Positions 1-6,985 of a stretch of 7,426 nt of DNA are shown in pieces. Position 1 is the stretch's first letter. Every line of letters starts with the position of its first letter. Where the stretch lies: assembly GCA_947472115.1 (NCBI GenBank), contig CANIZU010000086.1, positions 1 to 7,426 of the forward strand, given 5' to 3'. Under the pieces are notes generated by a model that saw only the letters and a list, made by a program, of their open reading frames with translations, was not told the DNA's origin and searched no databases. The stretch is from Flavobacteriales bacterium. GTDB lineage: Bacteria; Bacteroidota; Bacteroidia; NS11-12g; UBA955. The translations under genes and the position numbers were made by a program.

Positions 1-141
1 GAAAACTAGCGACAAAGTGAAGCCAATCTTCCATGAAGTGGTTGGATTGTTTAAAATAGGTCTTGCAATGTCGCGCGTTACGTCAGATGCCGATTTGTCG
101 CCGGTTACAAGTCTGTCTCTTAAAATTGAATCATGTATCAT
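1..141 (-). CDS. actC: ActC, NrfD-like membrane subunit of alternative complex III (partial, N-terminus only)
   Basis: The 47 codons from ATG at 141-139 stay open to the window edge, so the 3' part is missing. The peptide starts MIHDSILRDRLVTGDKSASD and continues with a VTRDI..P segment. It reaches the beginning of a first membrane helix at about residues 37-47 (WKIGFTLSLVF). This matches the usual N-terminus of ActC/NrfD-like proteins of Bacteroidota, where a short polar stretch precedes about ten transmembrane helices. Family role: an integral membrane subunit that binds and oxidises menaquinol and is thought to take part in energy coupling. It follows actB by 20 bases in the same direction, the normal ACIII gene order. 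The ATG at 141 is preferred because an in-frame stop lies at 153-151 and the nearby ATG at 134-132 is out of frame and stops after four codons. The identification rests on a short peptide plus strong context. Confidence 0.85.
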   Translation of the reverse strand, partial: MIHDSILRDRLVTGDKSASDVTRDIARPILNNPTTSWKIGFTLSLVF

Positions 142-161
142 TCGAATATTTTATGGGTGAA

Positions 162-3100
162 TTAAATTGAATCGTTGTTACGAATTTTAGTCATATACTT
201 CACTGAAGATTGTACGTTAAGCTCTTCCAAAACGCTAAATCCACGCTCATTCTTGTACAACTTGCTTACTTCGCTTTCTGGATTGTGCAAGTCACCAAAT
301 ACGATGGCATTGCTAGGACATGCGCGCTGACAAGCGGTTTGAACGATAACTTCATTCGGAGATTTTCCGTCGCGTTTCGCTTTCAACTTACCTTCTTGAA
401 CACGCTGAACACAGAAAGAACACTTCTCCATTACACCACGAGTTCTAACGGTAACATCAGGGTTGATGACCATTTTACCCAAAGGATTGTTGAAGTGGAA
501 ATCAAAATTGTCGTTCTCGTTGTATCTAAACCAGTTGAAACGACGTACTTTATAAGGACAGTTGTTACCACAGTACTTCGTACCGATACAACGGTTGTAT
601 GTCATTTGGTTCAATCCCTCAGAAGAGTGCGTTGTTGCCAATACCGGACAAACTGTTTCACAAGGTGCATTAGCACAGTGTTGACACATCATTGGTTGAT
701 GCAATACGTTCACATTTTGCCAATGATCGAAGTTACCTGATGCATCTATTTTCGCGATTTCATCATCTTTTGTCATTGCACCTTCAGCAGATTCAAATGC
801 ATAATAACGATCGATACGAATCCAGTGCATTTCACGACGCAAACGAATTTCATCACGACCTACAACAGGAACGTTGTTTTCAATCGAACAACTAACTACG
901 CAAGATCCACAACCTGTGCAAGAGTTAAGATCAATTGCCATAGCCCACAAATGGTTTGGCGCACCGTCTTTACGATACTCTGCCTTTTCCCAAATTGTAT
1001 AAATGTGGGTTTCGGGTAAATCGTTTCCAGCTTTAGAATTCTTTTTGAAAGCGCCTAAAGTAGATTCACGAACGATATCGCGACCTTCAATACTATGGTG
1101 GGTTTGAGTTTGTGCCAACTTGTAGTTTTCGTCACCCTTGGTAACATCTACGTTCTTAGCTACAAAGCTGCGATTTCCAGTGTTATTAGCGAAAGCAAAA
1201 GCGTTCACACCAACTGTATCGTAACCTTTTTCGATGCTTCCCCCTACTTTACCTGCTGCGGTACGACCATAACCCAAAGCCAAAGCAACGGTTTCGTTGG
1301 CTTGACCTGGTTGAATCATTGCTGGCACGTTGTTATAAGTAACATCGCCTACTTTAATATTTACTGTATCACCTTCTGCGATATCCAACTTCATTGCCAA
1401 TGATTTAGGCAATGCAACGTAGTTATCCCAACATACTTTACTTACTGGATCTGGCATCTCTTGTAACCAAGGATTGTTTCCGTAAGCACCATCACGAACG
1501 CCTACTGGCTGATAAAGAACCATGTCGATTCCCGTAGCCTTTGAATTCGAAGAAACAAACGAAGCCAAAGCCTCAACATTACCTGCATAAGAAACACCAC
1601 CTTCAGAAACACTTGCAGCCATTACACCTTTTTCCAACGCTGCATTGAATGCATCATCAGATCCCAACGTCGCAGCCCAATTATTTCTCATGAAATTGTA
1701 GAAAGGAGACGCTTGCAATTTTTGAGAGAAAATACCTTTAGATGCGAATGGATCTTTCTCCATTGCGATATTGGCATTAGCCCACGTCAACAATGTTACC
1801 TGCGCTTGACGAGTATTGAAAACATTAGAAATGGTAGGCTGTGTGAACTGATACAAACCTTTGCGAGGCTCAGAATCATTCCAACTTTCTAAGTAGTGAT
1901 TGTCTGGGCAAACATATTGACAAACAGAAGCAGTTTCGTCTTTGCTAGATGCAAATGAAACCGATACTTTCGCTTTCTTAATGGCTTCAGCCCAATCTTT
2001 ACTGTGGTTGTAAACTGGGTTAACGCCATAGAAAATTACAGCTGAAATAGAACCCGACTTCAAACCGGCCAAAACTTCGGCAGTTTTAACATCTGAACCT
2101 TGATATTGATTGCTGTGGTTAACCATATCAATGGTTGTTCCATAGCTTCCCAATAACATATTGATACCATTTACGATTTGTTGAATTTCAGTATTGTTGC
2201 TACCAGAAATAACCAATGATGTTCCTTTGGCTTTCAATAATGCATCAGCAGTTTTCTTAATTGAGTTACCTGCCAATTCACCTTGTTGTGGAACTGGAAT
2301 CTGACGAGCACCAGTACCCACAGCGATGTAGTTGTATAAGGTAGCTACATACAAAGCTTCTTGAGAAGCACGCATTGGGAAACGGTGATCGGCATTGGTA
2401 CCGGTCATACTCAAAGTACTTTCGAATTGAATGTGCTTAGACATTCCACCTTCTGCATTTGGCTGACGGTTGATTGTGTGTCCTTTAGAGAATTCAACTG
2501 GTGAAATCCAAGTACCCAAGAAATCAGCGCCAAAGCTCACAATTACCTTAGCAATATCAAATTTATAGGTTGGTAATACACGTTTTCCGAAGTCTGCTGC
2601 ATTTGCATCCAAAATACCAGCGTAAGAAATCGCATCATATGACACGTGCTCTGTGGTTGGATAAGCACCTTTAAAAGCTTCAATGGCCTTTAAAGTACTA
2701 GGACTGTGTAAACTACCTGAAACCAAAGCAATTTTACCGTTTGCCGCGACAATTGATTTCAATTTAGCAGATACCTCACTATCCAAAGCTGACCAATCTG
2801 TCTGCTCCGAATCATTAGATAATGGATTAGCCAAACGCTCATTGTCGTATAAAGACAAGATAGATGCTTGACCTACTGCACAAGTACCTCCCTGAGAAAT
2901 TGGTGAATCCACAGAACCATCCACTTTAATTGGACGTCCCTCGCGAACTTTCACTTCAATTCCACAAGCGGTTGAACAAGCACCACAAGTTGATCTGTAA
3001 TAGTTTGCAACACCAGGAGTAACATCCTCAGGCTTCACCAAGTATGGCACAGCATTGCGAATGGGTGTTTTATAACATGCGGCCAATGCAACGGCAGTTA

Positions 3101-3278
3101 CACTGAAACCAAAATATTTCAAGAAATCACGGCGATTGGCCTGAAGTTCAACACCTTCCTCATTGAATACTTCATCCAGAGGAAGATCATCATGAAACTC
3201 ATTGCGCTGAGCGGCCAAGAATGATGGGTTCTTGGTTAACTCATCTTCACCTTTCCAATATTTAATATTATTTGACAT
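162..3278 (-). CDS. actB: ActB, molybdopterin-oxidoreductase-like/ferredoxin subunit of alternative complex III
   Basis: This 1038-residue protein is the electron-transfer subunit of the ACIII menaquinol oxidoreductase. About 48 polar residues precede a Tat-type motif (NRRDFLKYFG, Arg49-Arg50), a hydrophobic stretch and a lipobox LAAC (Cys68). This is the extended Tat signal known for this family, and it implies export folded and possibly lipid-anchored on the periplasmic face. Residues about 90-700 resemble the molybdopterin oxidoreductase fold, with Cys98, 101, 105 and 133 in the N-terminal cluster pattern CxxCx3Cx27C. ACIII structures lack a Mo cofactor in this domain. Residues about 775-1000 form a ferredoxin domain with 15 motif cysteines: 787/790/793/797, 865/868/873/877, 897/903/907 and 953/956/983/987. 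That count fits three [4Fe-4S] clusters and one [3Fe-4S] cluster, as reported for ACIII. The start ATG follows the actA stop by 24 bases, and actC follows after 20 bases, so the genes are probably cotranscribed. The length is normal and no frame damage is visible. Confidence 0.96.
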   Translation of the reverse strand: MSNNIKYWKGEDELTKNPSFLAAQRNEFHDDLPLDEVFNEEGVELQANRRDFLKYFGFSVTAVALAACYKTPIRNAVPYLVKPEDVTPGVANYYRSTCGACSTACGIEVKVREGRPIKVDGSVDSPISQGGTCAVGQASILSLYDNERLANPLSNDSEQTDWSALDSEVSAKLKSIVAANGKIALVSGSLHSPSTLKAIEAFKGAYPTTEHVSYDAISYAGILDANAADFGKRVLPTYKFDIAKVIVSFGADFLGTWISPVEFSKGHTINRQPNAEGGMSKHIQFESTLSMTGTNADHRFPMRASQEALYVATLYNYIAVGTGARQIPVPQQGELAGNSIKKTADALLKAKGTSLVISGSNNTEIQQIVNGINMLLGSYGTTIDMVNHSNQYQGSDVKTAEVLAGLKSGSISAVIFYGVNPVYNHSKDWAEAIKKAKVSVSFASSKDETASVCQYVCPDNHYLESWNDSEPRKGLYQFTQPTISNVFNTRQAQVTLLTWANANIAMEKDPFASKGIFSQKLQASPFYNFMRNNWAATLGSDDAFNAALEKGVMAASVSEGGVSYAGNVEALASFVSSNSKATGIDMVLYQPVGVRDGAYGNNPWLQEMPDPVSKVCWDNYVALPKSLAMKLDIAEGDTVNIKVGDVTYNNVPAMIQPGQANETVALALGYGRTAAGKVGGSIEKGYDTVGVNAFAFANNTGNRSFVAKNVDVTKGDENYKLAQTQTHHSIEGRDIVRESTLGAFKKNSKAGNDLPETHIYTIWEKAEYRKDGAPNHLWAMAIDLNSCTGCGSCVVSCSIENNVPVVGRDEIRLRREMHWIRIDRYYAFESAEGAMTKDDEIAKIDASGNFDHWQNVNVLHQPMMCQHCANAPCETVCPVLATTHSSEGLNQMTYNRCIGTKYCGNNCPYKVRRFNWFRYNENDNFDFHFNNPLGKMVINPDVTVRTRGVMEKCSFCVQRVQEGKLKAKRDGKSPNEVIVQTACQRACPSNAIVFGDLHNPESEVSKLYKNERGFSVLEELNVQSSVKYMTKIRNNDSI

Positions 3279-3302
3279 AATTGATGATTCTTTCAGTTAA
3301 AA

Positions 3303-4628
3303 TTAATAGTGACACTTAGAACATTCTAAACCGCCATTCATGGCTGGAGTTAACTTCACTTTACCGTCGGCAGCGAAATACTTACTCTTGCCTTGATTAC
3401 TAGCGATGTCTTTCTTCGCTTTGTCGTGCAAGGCTTTGTAGTAATTGTTATTCGCTACATCAACTTGAGCATTTCTGTGACAATCGATACACCATCCCAT
3501 TTGCAAAGTGTTTTTTTGCTGTACGACTTCCATTTTTTCGATGGCTCCGTGACAAGTCTGACATGTTTGCCTACCTACTTTCACGTGTTGTGCGTGGTTA
3601 AAGTATGCATGATCTGGCAAGTTGTGAATACGAACCCAACGGATTGGCTTAGGATTTGGACCGTATTGCTCACCCGCTTTGCCTTCTGGATTGTAATCCA
3701 AGGCAGCATAGATCTTTTTGATTTCAGGAGAAATTTCACCATTGTACTTATCTGTCAACTGAACCCCTTTGTGACAATTCATACAAGTATTCAAAGCAGG
3801 AATAGATGCCTGTTTGCTTTCTTCTACGGTTGAGTGACAATATTTACAATCCAATTTCAAATCTCCAGCGTGTAGTTTATGAGAGAATGCGATAGGTTGT
3901 TTCGGCGCATAACCTTTTTGAACACCCACTTCGGTAATAGCGAAACCATAACCATAGTAAGCACCTACTCCACCCAAAATCGCAACCGTGAACAATGTCA
4001 ATACTGTTGGATTCATCTTACCCCACTTACCAGGAAGAATTTTTTCAAAAAACCCTTTCTTCGGGGCATTGTGATGTTCGAAATCTTCAGGATGCTTTTC
4101 AGCAGCCACTCTTTTCAAAGTATTTTGAACACGAGCAAGTACTAATAATATTACGCTAAATATTGCTACGAGCAATATCAAAATGTACATTGTAGTATTG
4201 TCGTCCTTCTTTTCTCCACCGTCAACAACTACTGTAGCAGTTTTTGTTGGAGCAGGAGCAGTTTTGATGTACTCTATAATGTCGTTAACATTAGCGGGTG
4301 TCAAGTTCTCAAATATGTTCATAGCCGCCTGGCCATTGTCGTTGTATAACGCAATCGCATCAGGGTCTTTGTCAACCTTTCTGAATTTCTCGTTGTTCCT
4401 AACCCACTTCACCAACCATTCACTGGAGTGACGTGTTTCAACACCCCTAAGGGCGGGACCAACTAATTTCTTGTCTAAAGCGTGACAGCTACCGCAGTTG
4501 TTTGCGTCGTAGAGCTTTTTACCATTTTCGGCATTTGGCTTGTCTTGCGCGTAAGAGGATACTGATAACGCCATAACGGCGGACAGCATCCAAACTTTCA
4601 TATTTCTAGCAATCATGTTTGGGAACAT
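3303..4628 (-). CDS. actA: ActA, six-haem cytochrome c subunit of alternative complex III (monohaem domain fused to pentahaem domain)
   Basis: The 441-residue protein carries six CxxCH haem c motifs. A signal peptide (hydrophobic MLSAVMALSV, likely cut after SYA, residue 27) leads into a small class I-like cytochrome domain with CGSCH at 45-49 and Met103 as candidate axial ligand. A low-complexity Pro/Thr/Lys/Asp linker (about 124-146) follows. Then come a membrane helix (147-165), a basic loop of about 40 residues that should be cytoplasmic, and a second helix (about 207-229). The C-terminal cytochrome c3-like part has CxxCH at 261-265, 282-286, 356-360, 380-384 and 436-440, and spare histidines (250, 253, 335, 340, 345, 348) suited to bis-His ligation. 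The pentahaem part is typical of ActA, which passes electrons from the ActB clusters towards periplasmic acceptors. It is the first gene of the operon. The ATG at 4628 is used here; in-frame ATGs at 4616 and 4601 are alternatives, and the latter gives a more compact signal peptide. Confidence 0.93.
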   Translation of the reverse strand: MFPNMIARNMKVWMLSAVMALSVSSYAQDKPNAENGKKLYDANNCGSCHALDKKLVGPALRGVETRHSSEWLVKWVRNNEKFRKVDKDPDAIALYNDNGQAAMNIFENLTPANVNDIIEYIKTAPAPTKTATVVVDGGEKKDDNTTMYILILLVAIFSVILLVLARVQNTLKRVAAEKHPEDFEHHNAPKKGFFEKILPGKWGKMNPTVLTLFTVAILGGVGAYYGYGFAITEVGVQKGYAPKQPIAFSHKLHAGDLKLDCKYCHSTVEESKQASIPALNTCMNCHKGVQLTDKYNGEISPEIKKIYAALDYNPEGKAGEQYGPNPKPIRWVRIHNLPDHAYFNHAQHVKVGRQTCQTCHGAIEKMEVVQQKNTLQMGWCIDCHRNAQVDVANNNYYKALHDKAKKDIASNQGKSKYFAADGKVKLTPAMNGGLECSKCHY

Positions 4629-4645
4629 TGTCTTTTTTCGCGTTG

Positions 4646-4676
4646 CAAATATAGATTAAGGGGACCCCGTTCTAAA
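4646..4676 (-). promoter_or_regulatory. Candidate Bacteroidota-type promoter of the act operon
   Basis: Reading the minus strand, TATATTTG at 4653-4646 is an exact match to the Bacteroidota -7 consensus TAnnTTTG. Nineteen bases upstream, TTTA at 4676-4673 matches three of four bases of the -33 element TTTG, and the spacing is within the usual range. The -7 box ends 17 bases before the ATG at 4628, so a transcript would have a leader of only about 10-12 bases to that ATG, or about 38-40 bases to the ATG at 4601. It is the only good match found upstream of actA. This is a motif match only. Confidence 0.5.
4660..4668. promoter_or_regulatory. GC-rich palindrome GGGGACCCC inside the act promoter spacer
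   Basis: GGGG and CCCC flank a single A in otherwise very AT-rich intergenic DNA. The site lies in the middle of the 19-base spacer between the candidate -33 and -7 elements. A one-base centre cannot form a useful RNA hairpin, and the site would lie upstream of the transcription start anyway, so if it has a function it is more likely a protein-binding site. No known operator is recognised. It could be chance. Confidence 0.25.
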
Positions 4677-4870
4677 ATAAATTGTTAACAGAGTTTTTAA
4701 TTTAAAATCAATCTAAACAAATTTGCCATACCGTTGAAATTGTATGCATTACGAATTCGATTTTATAGAGTAATTAAGGATTTCCACATTAGAATATGAC
4801 ATTCGTCTACCATTCGAAACAGCGGTTTGGTCGAAAAACACTTTAATCAAAGTTTCTATGCGATAAGTCA
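4677..4870. other. Non-coding spacer between the transglycosylase gene and the act promoter
   Basis: This stretch is AT-rich and holds no gene I can support. It contains an imperfect inverted repeat, TTCGAAAC with GTTT and CGAA, at 4813-4835, with a three-base bulge at 4829-4831. There are also small restriction-site-like palindromes (ATGCAT at 4744-4749, CGAATTCG at 4752-4759). No GC-rich stem followed by a T-run is visible on the minus strand, so no intrinsic terminator for the upstream pair can be named. Confidence 0.5.
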
Positions 4871-5803
4871 TCAATTTGATTGTTGATTTAACCAATACAT
4901 ATAGTTTACATAACTTGCCATTGCGAGTTGGGTATAATTTTGTGAGGAATTACCAAAGGCTCCCGCTTGTGTCTTCCACAATTTCAGGATCAACTCTTCC
5001 CCACTTTTCCCTGAGCCAATCACTTGAACTGCTTTTCTAACATTTCCAGCACCTGCATTGTACACGTGCATAACCAATAATTGAAACCATAGATCGTCGT
5101 GGTTTGGCACCAATCCAATACTAATTGCCATGCGCTCGGCATTGGGAATACAATAATCTTTCATCAGTTTCGCCGCTGCCATACTACTTTTTGTGAAATC
5201 ATGCCTATCGTCTCTTGATGAGGAAACTACCAAACCATATTTTTTTGCAACAAACGGCATTAGTTGATAATGTCCTACTGCCCCTGAAATCGACCTTGCC
5301 TTAGGGTTGTTTGGCGATTCGATGAGTAAAATAAATTGTGCATAGATTGGATTCACCCCGTATTCATCGAATATCACTTTGGCATCATCAACCAAAGGGC
5401 CTACTTTTTGAAAATCAAAAAACTCTTTTTTACCCCTCACGAATTTCACTAATTCACAGGTTTCATAACCATTCTTATCTCTGTAACACTGTGCCGCCAC
5501 ATCCAGTTGGTTTTTTTCAACCATTGAATCCAAATGCTCTGCCGAAATCACATCCAACATTTGACGACTATCCTTGTGCACAACAATGCAAGAATCTTTG
5601 GTCAGAGAAATAACAGAACGCCAAAAGGTAATTTGTGGTTGCTGTTCAAAAAATGTGAGTTGCGCCTTAGGGACGGCCACAATATGAAATGAATCATTGG
5701 GATGGCTGCGCTTAACGGGAGTATTGGTTTGATTGCAAGCGGCTAGTTGAAGCCAACCCAGACCTGCCCAACAGAGTATTACAGAGATTTTCAATTTTCG
5801 CAT
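4871..5803 (-). CDS. Lipoprotein lytic transglycosylase (SLT/GH23 fold)
   Basis: The 310-residue protein should cleave the MurNAc-GlcNAc bond of peptidoglycan without hydrolysis, leaving 1,6-anhydro-MurNAc ends, as SLT-family enzymes do. It begins with a lipoprotein signal (MRKLK, hydrophobic core, lipobox LAAC, Cys23), so it is probably attached to the outer or inner membrane facing the periplasm. Residues about 145-305 are the SLT domain. Glu162 in LLIESPNNPKA is the expected catalytic acid, followed by SGAVGHYQLMP (172-183) and the HVYNAGAGNV motif (246-255). GH replaces the commoner GL in the second motif, a minor change. Residues 24 to about 140 form an extension I do not recognise, with Cys106 and Cys116 possibly forming a disulfide. 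The ATG directly follows the TAA of the TPR gene with no bases between, so translation is probably coupled. The family call is firm, but the subfamily is not assigned. Confidence 0.9.
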   Translation of the reverse strand: MRKLKISVILCWAGLGWLQLAACNQTNTPVKRSHPNDSFHIVAVPKAQLTFFEQQPQITFWRSVISLTKDSCIVVHKDSRQMLDVISAEHLDSMVEKNQLDVAAQCYRDKNGYETCELVKFVRGKKEFFDFQKVGPLVDDAKVIFDEYGVNPIYAQFILLIESPNNPKARSISGAVGHYQLMPFVAKKYGLVVSSSRDDRHDFTKSSMAAAKLMKDYCIPNAERMAISIGLVPNHDDLWFQLLVMHVYNAGAGNVRKAVQVIGSGKSGEELILKLWKTQAGAFGNSSQNYTQLAMASYVNYMYWLNQQSN

Positions 5804-6862
5804 TTATTTATTTGTTGTTGGGTTTTCTTGACAATGTTTTTCGAGCCATTGGGTTGCAGATTTTTCGCCAAGCAGAAGACTGCGCTCCCAGTCCGCACAG
5901 GCCACACCTATTTTACCCAAATTGTATCTAGCAATACCTCTACCCAAATAAGCATACGCCGGTGTTGAGTTCTTGCTTTTGATTGATTTACTTAGCCATA
6001 TATCGGCATCATTATATCGCTCCAACTGCAACAAGCAATGACCATAATCAGCCATAAGGTCACCATCATTGGGAGCTTGTGCCAATAAGGTTTGATAAAT
6101 GGTTTCTGATTCATCAATCCGATTCAAATAAAAGAGCGCATCCGCTTTCAATTTTAATAAGTTCTGATTCTGAGGGTTCTGTTTCAACGATTCGTTGACT
6201 TGCGTTAAGCAAAGTTCAAACTGTCCCATTTGGTAAGTGTTCTGAATCAACGTTTCAGTGATTGACGATTCGTTGGGATTGATTTGTTTTAAACCTAAAA
6301 GAATCTTTTGTAAATCGGCGTACTTTTTTGACGCATCAAAATGAATGCTTAAAATGGGTAAGTAATCTCTTAAAAACAAATCCCCCATTGTCTTGTAGAG
6401 CCACATCATATCTTCATAAACCGCTTCATACTCTTTGAGTTTAAGTGCTATTTCCAAACGATAGACCCTACCCAATGTATCTGAAGGCGCCAAACCCAAA
6501 TAATGATTGATATCCCCAAACGCAAATTGATAATTTTCAGTACGCGAATAGGCTATGTAACGATACAGATACGTCTTTGGTCGGGCCGGATTCAGATAAA
6601 TCGCCTTGTTGAAATCCACCACCGCGGAGCTAAAGTCCGACATATGAATCCGAACAATTCCGCGAGTTAACCAAGCCATATCGTTTTCAGGCTTAGAATC
6701 AACGGCAAGATTTAAATTGATGATCGCTTCATCAAATTGACCTTTTTCATCAGCTCTAACTCCATTCGACATCAATTGATCGAAACTTAGTTGTGCATTG
6801 CTGGTATTAACTCCCAAAATGGCTAAGGCGAACAAAAACTTGACTTTGGCTGATAACTTCAT
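5804..6862 (-). CDS. Exported tetratricopeptide-repeat protein
   Basis: The gene encodes 352 residues from ATG at 6862-6860. The open frame extends six codons further to a TTG at 6880, but the ATG gives a compact signal peptide (MKLSAKVKFLFALAILGVN, likely cut after SNA, residue 23), and the TTG overlaps a candidate -7 box. The mature protein is built of TPR-like helical pairs, clear at about residues 28-58, 62-94, 95-128, 200-230, 234-264, 268-297 and 300-334, with typical A/G, Y/F and P spacing (for example DFSSAVVDFNKAIYLNP). The middle, about 130-200, is more diverged. The C-terminal repeat has a Cys-Ala-Asp-Trp turn and a later Cys (residues 322 and 344), a pattern often seen in Bacteroidota TPR proteins. 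TPRs bind other proteins, so it probably acts as a periplasmic scaffold. No partner is shown by the sequence, but the directly abutting transglycosylase is the obvious candidate. Confidence 0.85.
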   Translation of the reverse strand: MKLSAKVKFLFALAILGVNTSNAQLSFDQLMSNGVRADEKGQFDEAIINLNLAVDSKPENDMAWLTRGIVRIHMSDFSSAVVDFNKAIYLNPARPKTYLYRYIAYSRTENYQFAFGDINHYLGLAPSDTLGRVYRLEIALKLKEYEAVYEDMMWLYKTMGDLFLRDYLPILSIHFDASKKYADLQKILLGLKQINPNESSITETLIQNTYQMGQFELCLTQVNESLKQNPQNQNLLKLKADALFYLNRIDESETIYQTLLAQAPNDGDLMADYGHCLLQLERYNDADIWLSKSIKSKNSTPAYAYLGRGIARYNLGKIGVACADWERSLLLGEKSATQWLEKHCQENPTTNK

Positions 6863-6877
6863 AATTTTAAAAGTATT

Positions 6878-6885
6878 CAAAAATC
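6878..6885 (-). promoter_or_regulatory. Weak candidate -7 box for the TPR/transglycosylase unit
   Basis: The minus strand reads GATTTTTG, one mismatch from TAnnTTTG, ending 15 bases before the ATG at 6862. No -33 element is visible at 17-19 bases upstream. The placement resembles the candidate boxes in front of actA and the transporter gene, which is the main reason to list it. Confidence 0.25.
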
Positions 6886-6961
6886 AATCCAATTTGTTGA
6901 ATTTTGGGATCTGAATATCTACAAAATTGAAGCTGTCTATAAACAAGGACGAACAAACTCT

Positions 6962-6969
6962 TATTTTTG
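6962..6969 (+). promoter_or_regulatory. Candidate -7 box for the YhhQ-family transporter gene
   Basis: TATTTTTG matches TAnnTTTG exactly and ends 16 bases before the ATG at 6986, predicting a short leader of about 10 bases. No convincing -33 TTTG/TTG lies 17-19 bases upstream. The 123 bases between the two divergent genes would have to serve both directions. Confidence 0.4.
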
Positions 6970-6985
6970 CATTTTACACATCTCG

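Noticed and set aside
210..740. 176-codon open frame on the plus strand opposite actB
   Set aside because: It lies wholly inside the ferredoxin-domain coding region of actB, and its translation shows no recognisable domain. It is an antisense shadow, as are the shorter plus-strand frames over actB, actA and the transglycosylase gene.
162..3278. ActB as an active molybdoenzyme (for example a formate or polysulfide reductase)
   Set aside because: Gene order actA-actB-actC, the fused ferredoxin domain, the extended Tat signal and the pentahaem neighbour all match ACIII, in which this domain is known to lack the Mo cofactor.
4813..4835. Imperfect inverted repeat that might be a terminator for the transglycosylase gene
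   Set aside because: The stem is AT-rich, interrupted by a three-base bulge, and not followed by a T-run on the minus strand.
4796..4846. Sixteen-codon open frames on both strands of the spacer upstream of actA (for example MTFVYHSKQRFGRKTL on the plus strand)
   Set aside because: They are too short to separate from chance, with no ribosome binding site, promoter or recognisable peptide type.
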